Positions 18,748 to 27,316 of a stretch of DNA of 64,000 nucleotides are shown piece after piece. The first letter of the stretch is position 1; every line of letters begins with the position of its first letter. Source of the DNA: VAXT01 sp963774625 (GTDB lineage Bacteria > Actinomycetota > Thermoleophilia > Gaiellales > Gaiellaceae); contig CAVZFQ010000013.1 of assembly GCA_963774625.1 (NCBI GenBank), positions 310,001 to 374,000 of the forward strand, read 5' to 3'. The position numbers were made by a program, and so were the translations under genes. Under the pieces are notes generated by a model. The model was not told where the DNA came from. It was given only the letters and a program-made list of their open reading frames with translations, and ran no database searches.

Positions 18748-19834
18748 TCAGCGGAAAGCGCCCCTTACGATCCGCGAGGCGAGCACGAGCCCGGGCTTGA
18801 GATCGTCCCTGGTGAAGACCGCGTCGATGTACGGACCCTTCGGGACGGCGGGCCGCTCGCCGGGCATGAGCGAGATCGCCCAGCGTCGCTGCTCGCCGTT
18901 CATCGAAGCGGGCACGACGTCCTCTCCGGTCAGGTCGCGATAGGCGATCAGTGGCACGTCGACTCCGCACGCCGCGGCGAGCCCGTGCCACTGCCAGAGG
19001 CGCGGGTTGACCTCCATCAGCTTGTAGCGCCCGTCGCGCGGGTCGCGCTTGAACTCGACCTGTGAGATGCCGTGGAAGCGCAGCGCTCGCAGGAGGCGCA
19101 GCCCCGCGTCGACGACCTCCTGGACCCAGATCGACTCGCCGACTCGACACGTCCCGACCAGCGGCGGAACCTGCAGGATCTTCCGCCCCGAGAAGAGCCC
19201 GAGCGGCTCGCCGTCTTCCCGCAGGTAGCTGCCGAGGCTGTACAGCTCGTCGTCCCCGCCGGGGATCAGCTCCTGGACCATCGGCGCGAAGTCCTCGGCG
19301 TCGCCGTAGGCGTGGTCGACCTCGGCAGCCGTCTCCACGCGGAACGCCTGGCGGTTGAACTTCCGCTTGAACCCGACCGGATGGGCCGGCTTGACCAGGA
19401 CGGGGTATCCAAGGTCGTCCCCCGCTGCACGAGCCTCGGCCGCGGACTGCGGATAACGCGTCTCGGGAATGTCGACGCCGGCCTCAGCCGCCGTCTCGAG
19501 CTGGAAGCGCTTGTCCTGGATCCGTTCGAGCACGTCCCACGACGGGAAGGGAAAGCGAAACCCGTCGAGCCGGTCGCGATAGCGGGCGACCGCGTTGAGC
19601 GGCGGGTCATGGGTCGGCAGCAGGACGCCCGGCTCCTGCGCGGCGAGCGCCTCGACGAATGCCTCCGGCTCGACGGCCGGGTCCGGGGCGGTAACGGGCC
19701 GTCGCGTAGCGCGAGCGAAAACCGAGCGCGCTGGCTCGATGGTCGACCGCGAGCACGGGGATCCCGGCGCGCCCGAGCGAGCGGATCGCCGCCAGCCCGT
19801 TCACCCAGGCGACGTCTAGGACAAGACCTGTCAC
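18748..19834 (-). CDS. ATP-grasp ligase, frameshifted
   Basis: About 361 residues once one extra base near 19697 is ignored. The N-terminal part from GTG 19834 reads VTGLVLDVAWVNGLAAIRSL and SRYATAR; the shifted part continues EPEAFVEALAAQEPGVLLPTHDPP and DVLERIQDKRFQLETAAEAG, then the ATP-grasp core with YPVLVKPAHPVGFKRKFN, GISQVEFKRDP and KLMEVNPRLWQWHG. It belongs with the carboxylate-amine ligases of polysaccharide clusters. GTG 19834 overlaps the stop of the upstream glycosyltransferase by 4 nt (GTGA). Confidence 0.78.
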
Positions 19835-20734
19835 CCGCGCGATTCTAGGAGCGCAGCCGTCTTGGCCGACCGAAGCCACCGGCCCGCGTCGCGGTACGCC
19901 TCGCCGCGCTCGCCCCGGAACACGGCGCCGCGCAGCAGAAGCGAGGCGATCAACATCTTCCGCGCCCGCTCGGCCTCGCGCATCCCGTGGTGCTTGGCCA
20001 GGAACCGCAGGTGACTGACCATCTGCTCGCGGTAGTTGCGCCGCCAGTTCTGCTTGGTCGTGGCCCCGCCGACGTGAAAGACCTCGGCCCCGGGGTAGAA
20101 GAGCACTTTCCAGCCCGCCGCGAGGAATCTGTAGCACCAGTCGCTCTCCTCGTTGAACATGAAGAAGTCCTCGTCGAAGAGCCCGACGGCGTCGGCGGCG
20201 TCGCGCCGGACGAGCATCGCCGAGCCCATCACGAACTCGGCCTCGCGGACGGCGTCGTGATCGAACCCGCCGCGCATAGAACGCGTTCAGCGCCCGAGAA
20301 CGCGGGGCAAGCTTGCGTAGGAAGAAATACTCCGTGGCGAGCCGCCAGACAGAGGGAAACCCGCGCACCGACCTCTGCAGCGAACCGTCCGGGTTGAGCA
20401 GCCTCGGGCCCACGACGGCAGCCTCCGGATGCTCGTCCGCGAAGGTGACCAGCTTCTCGAGCGCGCCCTCCTGCAGCCAGGCGTCCGAGTTCAGGAGCAG
20501 GTAATAGCGCCCCGCAGCGGCGCGCATCCCGGTGTTCGACCCGCCGCCGAGACCCCGGTTCTCCTGCTCGATGACCCGCGCGTCTGGAAACCGCTCGCGA
20601 ACGAGCGCCAGAGTTCCATCGGTGGAGCCGTGGTCGACGACGATCACCTCGGCGCCGGTTCCCTCGAGGCTCTTCAGCGAGCGCTCGATCCAGGGCAGCG
20701 CGTTGTAAGTGACGATGACGGCCGAGACGTCCAT
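19831..20734 (-). CDS. Family 2 glycosyltransferase (rhamnosyltransferase-like), frameshifted
   Basis: About 300 residues. The first part from ATG 20734 reads VSAVIVTYNALPWIERSLKSL, VDHGSTDGT, NRGLGGGSNTGMR and LLLNSDAWLQ; near 20277 the phase changes (ALNAFY joins to GGFDHDAVREAEFVMGSAML) and continues with DEDFFMFNEESDWCYRF and VFHVGGATT. This is the dTDP-rhamnosyltransferase-type GT2 layout. The lesion behaves as one inserted base. ATG 20734 overlaps the flippase-like gene stop by one base. Confidence 0.8.
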
Positions 20735-21702
20735 CAGCTCACGTTCTCGCGGAGCCGCGGCCCACGCACCCCCTCCCAGAGCAGGATCACCGCACCGGGT
20801 AGCGACAGGGCGATCGTGACCAGGAAGAAGAGAAAGCCTGCGGCGAAGGCCTCGTCGGCGCCGACGCCCACGTTGCCGAGGAAGCTGACGAAGAAGGCCT
20901 CGCGGACGGCGAGCCCGTTGATCGTGAACGGCACGAGCATGACCACGAAGAGCAGCGGCCCCATCACGTAGTACACCCGCGGCGAGACCTCGATCCCGAC
21001 CGCCTTGCCCGAACACCAGATGGCAAGCACGCGTACCGCCTGCACGGCGAGCGTGAGCGCGAAGACGCCGATGAGCAGGCCTGCGTTGTGCCGGTACGAG
21101 TGCAAGGCCGACCACAGCTCTCCGGCAACCCGGTCGAGCTTGAACGGCGCGAGCAGCGGCCGGCCCTTGGCGAGGATCCGGCCCGCACGCGGCGAGAAGA
21201 TGAGCACCCCGGCAATCACCGTCCCGACCACGAAGAAGAGCTCGAGCCAGAGGTACGCGCCCACGTCGTACTTGCCGACGGCGAGGGCAAAACCGACGGC
21301 CGCCAGTGCGAGCGTGGCCGCGCCGCCGAGAGCGCGCTCGAGCAGGACCGACGCCGCCGCCGGCCCGCCCTTCCCTGGATGCCGGCGAGCGGTCTCGAAG
21401 ATGCGGACGGCGTCGCCGCCAATCGAAGTCGGAAGGATCTGCCCGGCGGCATAGGAGACGAAGTAGGCGCGCGTCAGCCAGCTCATCGTGTCGTCGATGC
21501 CTTTCGCGCGGAGCAGCCACTGCCACCGAAGCGCCATCGGCCAGACGGTCACGATCATCAGCGCCACGGCCGCCAGGAAGAACCAGGGGTCGACATCGGC
21601 CAGGATGTCCAGCGTCTGGGAGATGTCGACCTTCCAGACCAGGTAAGCGGTGCCCAGCGCCGTCACCAGGAGCGTGAGGAGAACCCGGACGGGGCGGCTC
21701 AT
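20734..21702 (-). CDS. Lysylphosphatidylglycerol synthase/UPF0104-type membrane protein
   Basis: 322 residues with about eight membrane helices and the family pattern VDPWFFLAAVALMIVTVWPMA cut around residues 38-58, AYFVSYAAGQILPTSIGGDAVR near 105 and VLLERALGGAATLALA. UPF0104 (AglD-like) proteins are integral membrane proteins often found beside glycosyltransferases and suspected of moving lipid-linked sugars. It overlaps the aminotransferase start by 4 nt (ATGA at 21699). Confidence 0.85.
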   Translation of the reverse strand: MSRPVRVLLTLLVTALGTAYLVWKVDISQTLDILADVDPWFFLAAVALMIVTVWPMALRWQWLLRAKGIDDTMSWLTRAYFVSYAAGQILPTSIGGDAVRIFETARRHPGKGGPAAASVLLERALGGAATLALAAVGFALAVGKYDVGAYLWLELFFVVGTVIAGVLIFSPRAGRILAKGRPLLAPFKLDRVAGELWSALHSYRHNAGLLIGVFALTLAVQAVRVLAIWCSGKAVGIEVSPRVYYVMGPLLFVVMLVPFTINGLAVREAFFVSFLGNVGVGADEAFAAGFLFFLVTIALSLPGAVILLWEGVRGPRLRENVS

Positions 21703-22802
21703 TCGGTGAGCGACGCGTGCACTCGACGCAGCGCGGCGACGGCGTCGCCGATGTCCTCGTCGGAGTGCGCGGGCGAGAGCGGCATGGAGAAGATCTCGTC
21801 GCCGGCCTTCTCGGCCACCGGCAGCGGAGCCTGGTCTGGAAACAGCTCGCGGTACGCCGTCAGCTCGTGCACCGGCAGGAAGTGGATGCTCGTGGCGATG
21901 TTCTCCTCGACGAGGCGAGCGCGGTAGTCGTCGCGCGTGCCGCCTGCTCGCTCCGGGTCGACGCGGATGACGTAGAGGTGCAGCGCGTGGGTGTCGCGCG
22001 GGTCGCGCGCGAGGGTCTCCAGGCCGTCGAGCTCCGCGAGCGCCGCGTCGTAAGCCGCGAACTGGCGCTTGCGGATCTCACGGTGCTTCTCGACCTTCCC
22101 GAGCTGGACGAGGGCGATCGACGCCAGGACATCCGAGAGGTTCGCCTTGTAACCGGGCACGACGATGTCGTAGAGCGAGCCCTCCATGCGCCGCATGATC
22201 CGCAGGTCGTTGATCGCGTCGGCGACACTCGAGTCGTTCGTCGAGATCAGCCCGCCTTCGCCGGCGGCGATGTTCTTCGTGGCATAGAGGGAAAAGCAGG
22301 TCGCTTCCGAAAGCGCGCCGATCTTGCGTCCCCGGTACTCGCTCTCCGCGGCATGCGCGGCGTCCTCGATGATCGGCAATCCGAGCTCGAGCAGCGGGTC
22401 CAGGTCGCACGGCTGGCCTGCGAGGTGGACGGGCATGATCACCTTCGTCCTGTCGGTGACGAGCTCCGCGACGCGCTCCGGGTCGATGTTGAGATCCGAG
22501 TCGCGCACGTCGGCGAAGACCGGTGTCGCGCCCGTGTGGACGATGACGTTCGCGGTCGCGGGCCAGGTGATCGGGCTCGTGATCACCTCGTCGCCCGGGC
22601 CGACGCCGAGCCCGAGCAGGGAGAGATGAAGCGCCGCGGTGCCCGAGGCGACGGCGAGCACATGCTCGGCGCCGACGTACTCCGCGAACCGCTCCTCGAG
22701 CTCGGCCGTCCGCGGGCCGGTCGTCAGCCAGCCGGACCGCAGGGTCTCCGAGACGGCAGCGATCTCTTCGTCACCGATCGCCGGCGGCTGGAAACCGAGC
22801 AT
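21699..22802 (-). CDS. DegT/DnrJ/EryC1/StrS PLP-dependent sugar aminotransferase
   Basis: 367 residues. The PLP lysine is K176 in YATKNIAAGEGG; EDAAHAAESEYRGRKIG precedes it and SGTAALHLSL marks the cofactor phosphate site. It puts an amino group on a keto-sugar nucleotide, feeding amino-sugar synthesis; the keto-sugar could come from the dehydratase at 23976-24980. ATG 22802 is preferred because MLGFQPPAIGDEEI matches the family N-terminus; a GTG at 22838 would overlap the upstream gene. Confidence 0.92.
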   Translation of the reverse strand: MLGFQPPAIGDEEIAAVSETLRSGWLTTGPRTAELEERFAEYVGAEHVLAVASGTAALHLSLLGLGVGPGDEVITSPITWPATANVIVHTGATPVFADVRDSDLNIDPERVAELVTDRTKVIMPVHLAGQPCDLDPLLELGLPIIEDAAHAAESEYRGRKIGALSEATCFSLYATKNIAAGEGGLISTNDSSVADAINDLRIMRRMEGSLYDIVVPGYKANLSDVLASIALVQLGKVEKHREIRKRQFAAYDAALAELDGLETLARDPRDTHALHLYVIRVDPERAGGTRDDYRARLVEENIATSIHFLPVHELTAYRELFPDQAPLPVAEKAGDEIFSMPLSPAHSDEDIGDAVAALRRVHASLTE

Positions 22803-22815
22803 CGTTTCGCGCTTC

Positions 22816-24021
22816 TTAGACGAGAGCTCTTGCGCCACTGACCTCAAAGCGTATGAGAGCGGCCGCGCGGTCGGCCCGCTCCAGGGCGTCGTCGCGACTG
22901 TCACCGACCGCAAGAACCGCGCCCGCCCGGTCGGCACCGTGCCGGAACGGGCCGAAGACGTGCCCGGGCTCCCTGTACACGCGCACGTCGAGAACACCGT
23001 CTTGCGCCCGCGCCTCCTCGATGCCCTCGACCGAGCTCAGCTCGCCCTCCGGCGGCACGAGGAAGCGCACGACGGCGCCCCCGACCTTGGGCTCCGGCCT
23101 CGGCGGTTCGAGCTCCTCGCCCAGCGCGGCCGTCAGGGCCAACGCGTTCAGGTCGACGCCGAGCGCCGCCTTCACGAGCTCGGCATCGTGTCCACCACCG
23201 AGCCGCGCGGCGAGCTCGATCACCTGCGGGCCGTCGGGACCGATGCGTAGCTGCGTGTAGGTGGGCCCATCGGTGATGCCGAGCGCTTCGGCGGCAGCCT
23301 GCGCCACCCGGGCCGCCTCCTCGCCGCCTGCCTTGCTCGGCCACGCGTGAGCGAGCGCGACGCCAAAGGCGGGTGGATCCGCGGTCAACCGGTCGGTCAC
23401 GGTCAGGGGGACGAACCGCCCGCCGACCGAGAAGGCGTTAACCGTCACCTCGGGCCCCTCGACGAGCTCCTCGACGATGGCTACCCCGCTCCGGGATTCG
23501 ACGATCGCGTTCTCGAGCGCCCCCCGCAGCTCTCCGGCCTCTCGGACCAGGGACAGCCCCTTCTGGCCCTGCCGGTCCGGTGCCTTCACGACACTCGGGA
23601 CCTCTGCCGTCTCGTTCGGCTCGGTCACGATCTGCCAACGCGGTTGCGGGACGCCGGCCTCGCCGAGCCGTTCACGCTGCTTGAGCTTCGATGTCGCCAG
23701 ACCGGCCACGACGGCAGAGATCGGATGCGAGAGCCCCTGCCGCTCGGCTACCCGCGCGGCGATCGCCACGGGCCAGTCGATCCCCGGCGCGATCACGCCG
23801 TCGATCCGCTCGGCCTCGGCGAGGCGCGAGATCCGTGGCTCGTCCTCCGTCGAGATGATCGCGCGACGGTCGGCGTAGCGAAACCCGGGCGCAGCCGGGT
23901 CGCGATCGAGTGCGATCACGAACAGGTCGCGCTCTCTGGCCGCTGCGAGCAGGCCGAGTTGCGCGGGGCCCGCGCCTAGGACGAGAAGACGCTTGCCGGC
24001 CGGCGCTGGGGTGCCCTCCAC
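22816..24021 (-). CDS. ATP-grasp ligase (PurK/carbamoyl-phosphate-synthase-like)
   Basis: 401 residues. Starts with a pre-ATP-grasp Rossmann-like fold (LLVLGAGPAQLGLLAAA), then VPSVVKAPDRQGQKGL, VEELVEGPEVTVNAFSV and the metal/ATP motif VIELAARLGGGHDAELV, and ends in a rudiment-hybrid-type domain. It ligates a carboxylate to an amine; sugar-linked amino acids are possible products here. Its ATG 24021 lies 46 nt inside the end of the dehydratase gene, an unusually long overlap for this window. It is the third ATP-grasp gene of the locus. Confidence 0.85.
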   Translation of the reverse strand: MEGTPAPAGKRLLVLGAGPAQLGLLAAARERDLFVIALDRDPAAPGFRYADRRAIISTEDEPRISRLAEAERIDGVIAPGIDWPVAIAARVAERQGLSHPISAVVAGLATSKLKQRERLGEAGVPQPRWQIVTEPNETAEVPSVVKAPDRQGQKGLSLVREAGELRGALENAIVESRSGVAIVEELVEGPEVTVNAFSVGGRFVPLTVTDRLTADPPAFGVALAHAWPSKAGGEEAARVAQAAAEALGITDGPTYTQLRIGPDGPQVIELAARLGGGHDAELVKAALGVDLNALALTAALGEELEPPRPEPKVGGAVVRFLVPPEGELSSVEGIEEARAQDGVLDVRVYREPGHVFGPFRHGADRAGAVLAVGDSRDDALERADRAAALIRFEVSGARALV

Positions 24022-24980
24022 CAGGCCTCATTCTCGCGATACCAGTCGATCGTCCGTTCGAGCCCGTCCTCGAACGACGTGCGCGCCTTCCAGCCGAGGA
24101 GGCGCTCGGCCTTGTCGGTCGAGCCGATGTGGCGGTCGACCTGCCCGAGTCGCTCCTCGACATGCGTTCGCATCGACGCGTCCTTGCCGAGCAACGAGAG
24201 CACGTGGTCGGCGATGTCGGTCACGGAGATGTCGATCCCGGTGGCGACGTTGATCACCTCGCCCGCGATGCTGTCGAGATCCGCCGCGATGATCGACTCG
24301 ATCGCCTCGGCGTGATCGTCCACATGCAGCCAGTCACGGCTCGCGTGACCGTCGCCGTGAATCGTCAGCGGCTGGTCCTCGAGTGCCTGCGTGATGAAGC
24401 GCGGCACGACCTTCTCCGGATGCTGGAAGGGCCCGTAGTTGTTGAACGGGCGCACGATCACGATCGGCAGTCCGTAGGTCACGTAGTACGAGTACGCGAG
24501 CCGGTCGGCGCCGGCCTTCGTCGCCGCGTAAGGGCTCCGAGGGTTGAGCGGGTGCTCCTCGTCCATGGGATCGGACTCGGCCGTGCCGTAGACCTCGCTC
24601 GACGAGATGAGGATGAAGCGCTCGACCGGTGTCTGCCGGATCGCGTCGAGCAGGATCTGCGTGCCTTCGACGTTGGTCGTCACGAACTCGGAGGCGCCCT
24701 CGTCGATCGACTTCTCGACGTGCGACTCGGCCGCGGCGTTCACGATCACGTCGACGTCGGCCACGACCTTGCGGACGAGATCCATGTCGCGAATGTCCCC
24801 GTGCACGAAGGAGTGCCGCTCGTGCGCCGAGACCAGAGCGAGGTTGTCCATGCTCCCCGCGTACGTGAGCGCGTCGAGGGAGACGACCTCGAACGGGGTC
24901 GCCTGCAGGATGTGGCGGATGAAGTTCGACGGGATGAACCCCGCCCCGCCGGTGACGAGAACGCGTTTCGCGCGAGACAA
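23976..24980 (-). CDS. NAD-dependent nucleotide-sugar 4,6-dehydratase/epimerase
   Basis: 334-residue extended short-chain dehydrogenase of the RmlB type. It has the catalytic Y151xxxK155 (SPYAATKAG), ISSSEVYG, VIVRPFNNYGP and RDWLHVDDHAEAI. The start is a TTG at 24980 with a GGAG ribosome site in the end of the upstream gene (aaGGAGctctag). The nucleotide-binding loop reads GGAGFIPSN at residues 11-19, with proline where the family almost always has the third glycine. It would make a 4-keto-6-deoxy sugar for the DegT aminotransferase, if NAD binding is intact. Confidence 0.88.
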   Translation of the reverse strand: MSRAKRVLVTGGAGFIPSNFIRHILQATPFEVVSLDALTYAGSMDNLALVSAHERHSFVHGDIRDMDLVRKVVADVDVIVNAAAESHVEKSIDEGASEFVTTNVEGTQILLDAIRQTPVERFILISSSEVYGTAESDPMDEEHPLNPRSPYAATKAGADRLAYSYYVTYGLPIVIVRPFNNYGPFQHPEKVVPRFITQALEDQPLTIHGDGHASRDWLHVDDHAEAIESIIAADLDSIAGEVINVATGIDISVTDIADHVLSLLGKDASMRTHVEERLGQVDRHIGSTDKAERLLGWKARTSFEDGLERTIDWYRENEAWWRAPQRRPASVFSS

Positions 24981-25955
24981 CTAGAGCTCCTTGTCGATCG
25001 TGTACAGGGGCCGGCCTTCGACCTCGCGCTGGATTCTGCCTAGATACTCGCCGACCAGCGCGAGGATGAACCCCTGCATGCCGAGGACGAAGATCACGCC
25101 CACGCCGCCGAACAGCGGGCCCGGGAAGTCGGACGTCTGAATCCAGAAGCCGACGCCGTAGATCCCGAGCACCAGGGCAGCGGTCGTGCAGAGCAGCCCG
25201 AGCGCGATCCCGATCCACTGGATCGGCTGCGGCCAGAAGCCGGCCAGGACGTGCAGCGCCAGCCGCGTCAGCCGCAGCGGCGAGTAGCGGGAGCGCCCCT
25301 CCCGCGGCGAGTGGGCGACGTCGACCTCGACCACGCTGGCGCCGCCGGACAGGACCAATGCCTTCGTGAACTTCTGCTTGCCGATCGCGGGCAGCATCGG
25401 CTCCACCGCGCTGCGCCGGTAGGCGTTGAAGGCGCAGCCGAAATCGGTGATGTCGGCGCCGGTGAAGCGGCGGAGCATTCCGTTGATGAGACGCGAGGGG
25501 AGCGTGCGCCCCCACGAGTCTCGACGGATCATGCGGCGTCCGCTCGCCACGTCCGCTCCGCCCTCCACTGCCGCGACAAGCAGCGGGATGTCCTCGGGAG
25601 AGTTCTGCAGGTCGCCGTCCATGGTCACGAGGATTTCGCCCCGGGCGCGAACCAGGCCGGCGTGCATCGCGGCGTGCTGGCCGAAGTTGCGCTTGAGCCG
25701 CACGGCGCGGATCCGCCCGTCCGCCGCATGGATCCGCTCCAGCTCGGCGAAGGTCTTGTCGACCGAGCCGTCGTCGACGCAGATCAGCTCGAAATCGAGC
25801 TTTGCGGCGTCCAGGGCCTCGACCGTTCGACGGTAGAGCTCGGCCACGTGGGCGGCCTCGTTGTAGAGCGGCAAGACGATCGAAATCGCCGGAACAGGCT
25901 CGTCTCCCGCGTCGGGCAGAGGCCGTGGAAGAACCTGCCTTTCGGTGGTGCTCAC
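24981..25955 (-). CDS. Polyprenyl-phosphate glycosyltransferase (family 2, DPM1/ArnC-like)
   Basis: 324 residues. GT-A domain with SIVLPLYNEA, CVDDGSVDKT, LKRNFGQHAAMHAGL and VTMDGDLQNSPED, followed by two membrane helices (about 235-255 and 270-290) and FILALVGEYLGRIQREVEGRP, the signature end of ArnC/GtrB-type enzymes. These load a sugar on undecaprenyl phosphate for use outside the membrane. GTG 25955 is taken as start. It is the first gene of the long minus-strand polysaccharide operon and is divergent from the plus-strand gene at 26015. Confidence 0.92.
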   Translation of the reverse strand: MSTTERQVLPRPLPDAGDEPVPAISIVLPLYNEAAHVAELYRRTVEALDAAKLDFELICVDDGSVDKTFAELERIHAADGRIRAVRLKRNFGQHAAMHAGLVRARGEILVTMDGDLQNSPEDIPLLVAAVEGGADVASGRRMIRRDSWGRTLPSRLINGMLRRFTGADITDFGCAFNAYRRSAVEPMLPAIGKQKFTKALVLSGGASVVEVDVAHSPREGRSRYSPLRLTRLALHVLAGFWPQPIQWIGIALGLLCTTAALVLGIYGVGFWIQTSDFPGPLFGGVGVIFVLGMQGFILALVGEYLGRIQREVEGRPLYTIDKEL

Positions 25956-25997
25956 GGAGCGAAAGCCTAGCTGCGTAATTGCCGTGCCCGGTCTGAG

Positions 25998-26013
25998 CAG
26001 GCAAGATTGCCTG
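25998..26013. promoter_or_regulatory. Perfect palindrome just before the eIF2B-like gene
   Basis: CAGGCAAGATTGCCTG is a 7-2-7 perfect inverted repeat in the 59-bp divergent gap, ending one base before the ATG at 26015. It could be a repressor operator for either direction, or a hairpin masking the ribosome site. No regulator can be assigned. Confidence 0.4.
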
Positions 26014-26014
26014 G

Positions 26015-26893
26015 ATGACCGATCTAGCCGCCACGGTCGAAGAGCTTCGGGAAGACCGTGAGCATGGAGCGAGCTGGATGGCGCGGCGAACGGTCGAGGC
26101 GCTCCTCGAGGTCGCCGAGCAGCCGTTCGAGACCGTCGAGGCACTGGTCGATCAACTCGTCGAAGCCGCCCGGGAGCTCGCCGAGAGCCGTCCGCGAATC
26201 GGCGCCATTCCAGGCGCCGCGGGCCGCGTGCTCGCGGCGGCGAACGGCTGGCGCCACCTCGAGCTGGACGATTTTCGCCAGCTGATTCGCGAGGAGGGCC
26301 AGGCCGTGCTCGACGGGCGGACGCGAGCCGGGGCCTCGATCGCGATTCACCTGAGCGAACAACTGGACGGCTCCGTCGCGGCCACGCACTCCGCGTCCGC
26401 CACGGTGCGCGAAGCGCTTCTGCACACGCCCCCCAACCGCGTCATCTGCACGGTCTCCGAGCCCGTCGGCGAGGGAAGAGCGTTCGCCGAGGGGCTGCGC
26501 GACGAAGGGCTCGACGTCGAGCTCGTCGAGGACGACGCTGCTCCGGCAGCGCTGGCCGGCGCGACCATCCTCCTCATCGGCGCCGACACGGTCTTCAACG
26601 ACGGCACCCTCTGCAACAAGGTCGGCACCACGGCGCTCGCCGAGGCCGCGGGCCGCTACGGGATCCCCGTTGTCGTCGCCGCCGAGATCGTGAAGCTCGC
26701 TCCGATGGAAGCCGTCGACGCGCCGGATCCGGGCCCCGCCGAGCGCGAGCTCTTCGAGTTCACGCCGCCTGAGCTCCTCACGACGATCGTCACCGAGGAA
26801 GGCGTCTTCACACCTGCCGACATCGCGTGCCTCGTCGATCGCACGCCCTTCCTGCGCGAGGGCTACGCGTTGCTGCAACCGGCCAGAGCCTAG
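26015..26893 (+). CDS. eIF-2B alpha/beta/delta-like protein (ribose-1,5-bisphosphate isomerase family)
   Basis: 292 residues. The C-terminal two thirds has the IF-2B fold: VICTVSEPVGEGRAFAEGL and GADTVFNDGTLCNKVGT at residues 189-205, where the Asp and Asn-Lys correspond to substrate-binding residues of methylthioribose-1-phosphate and ribose-1,5-bisphosphate isomerases. The N-terminal 100 residues are helical. It is too divergent to assign a sugar phosphate; some bacterial members are of unknown function. The last base of its stop is shared with the GTG of the next gene (TAGTG). Confidence 0.82.
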   Translation: MTDLAATVEELREDREHGASWMARRTVEALLEVAEQPFETVEALVDQLVEAARELAESRPRIGAIPGAAGRVLAAANGWRHLELDDFRQLIREEGQAVLDGRTRAGASIAIHLSEQLDGSVAATHSASATVREALLHTPPNRVICTVSEPVGEGRAFAEGLRDEGLDVELVEDDAAPAALAGATILLIGADTVFNDGTLCNKVGTTALAEAAGRYGIPVVVAAEIVKLAPMEAVDAPDPGPAERELFEFTPPELLTTIVTEEGVFTPADIACLVDRTPFLREGYALLQPARA

Positions 26894-27306
26894 TGCGCGT
26901 CTTTGCGGTGGTTGTCGTCGCCGCGACCGTGCTCGCCGGCTGTGCTACCGGTCAGATTCCGGGCAGCGGCACCGGCACGGCTCTGAAACCGTTCACCGCG
27001 CTCGAGATTTCGACCTGGCGCCGTGGAACGGACGGGCCCATCCGCACCTGGACGTTGCGCTGCCCACCCGGTGGAACTCTGCCGGCCGCCGCACGTGCAT
27101 GTAGCCGCCTTGACGCTCTGGGCGCGAAGGCGTTCAAGCCGGTCCCGCGCAACGTGGCCTGCACCTTGATCTACGGCGGGCCTCAGGTCGCCGAAGTGCG
27201 AGGGACCTTCGACGGCCGCGTCATCAAGGCCCGCTTCACGCGCGGGAACGGCTGCGAGATCGACCGCTGGGACCGCCACCGGTTCCTGTTTCCCATCAGA
27301 ACCTGA
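26893..27306 (+). CDS. Subtilisin-inhibitor-like (SSI family) lipoprotein
   Basis: 137 residues from GTG 26893. A lipobox LAGC with Cys17 ends the signal peptide, so the protein should be a membrane-anchored lipoprotein. The mature part matches the Streptomyces subtilisin inhibitor layout: WTLRCPPGG, AARACSRLDAL, CTLIYGGPQVAEVRGTFDGR and ARFTRGNGCEIDRW, with four cysteines (C57, C70, C90, C121) placed for the two SSI disulfides. By alignment to SSI the reactive-site P1 residue, two after the third cysteine, would be Leu92. SSI proteins are normally secreted free; a lipid anchor is unusual. Confidence 0.75.
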   Translation: MRVFAVVVVAATVLAGCATGQIPGSGTGTALKPFTALEISTWRRGTDGPIRTWTLRCPPGGTLPAAARACSRLDALGAKAFKPVPRNVACTLIYGGPQVAEVRGTFDGRVIKARFTRGNGCEIDRWDRHRFLFPIRT

Positions 27307-27316
27307 TACTTCCGTC

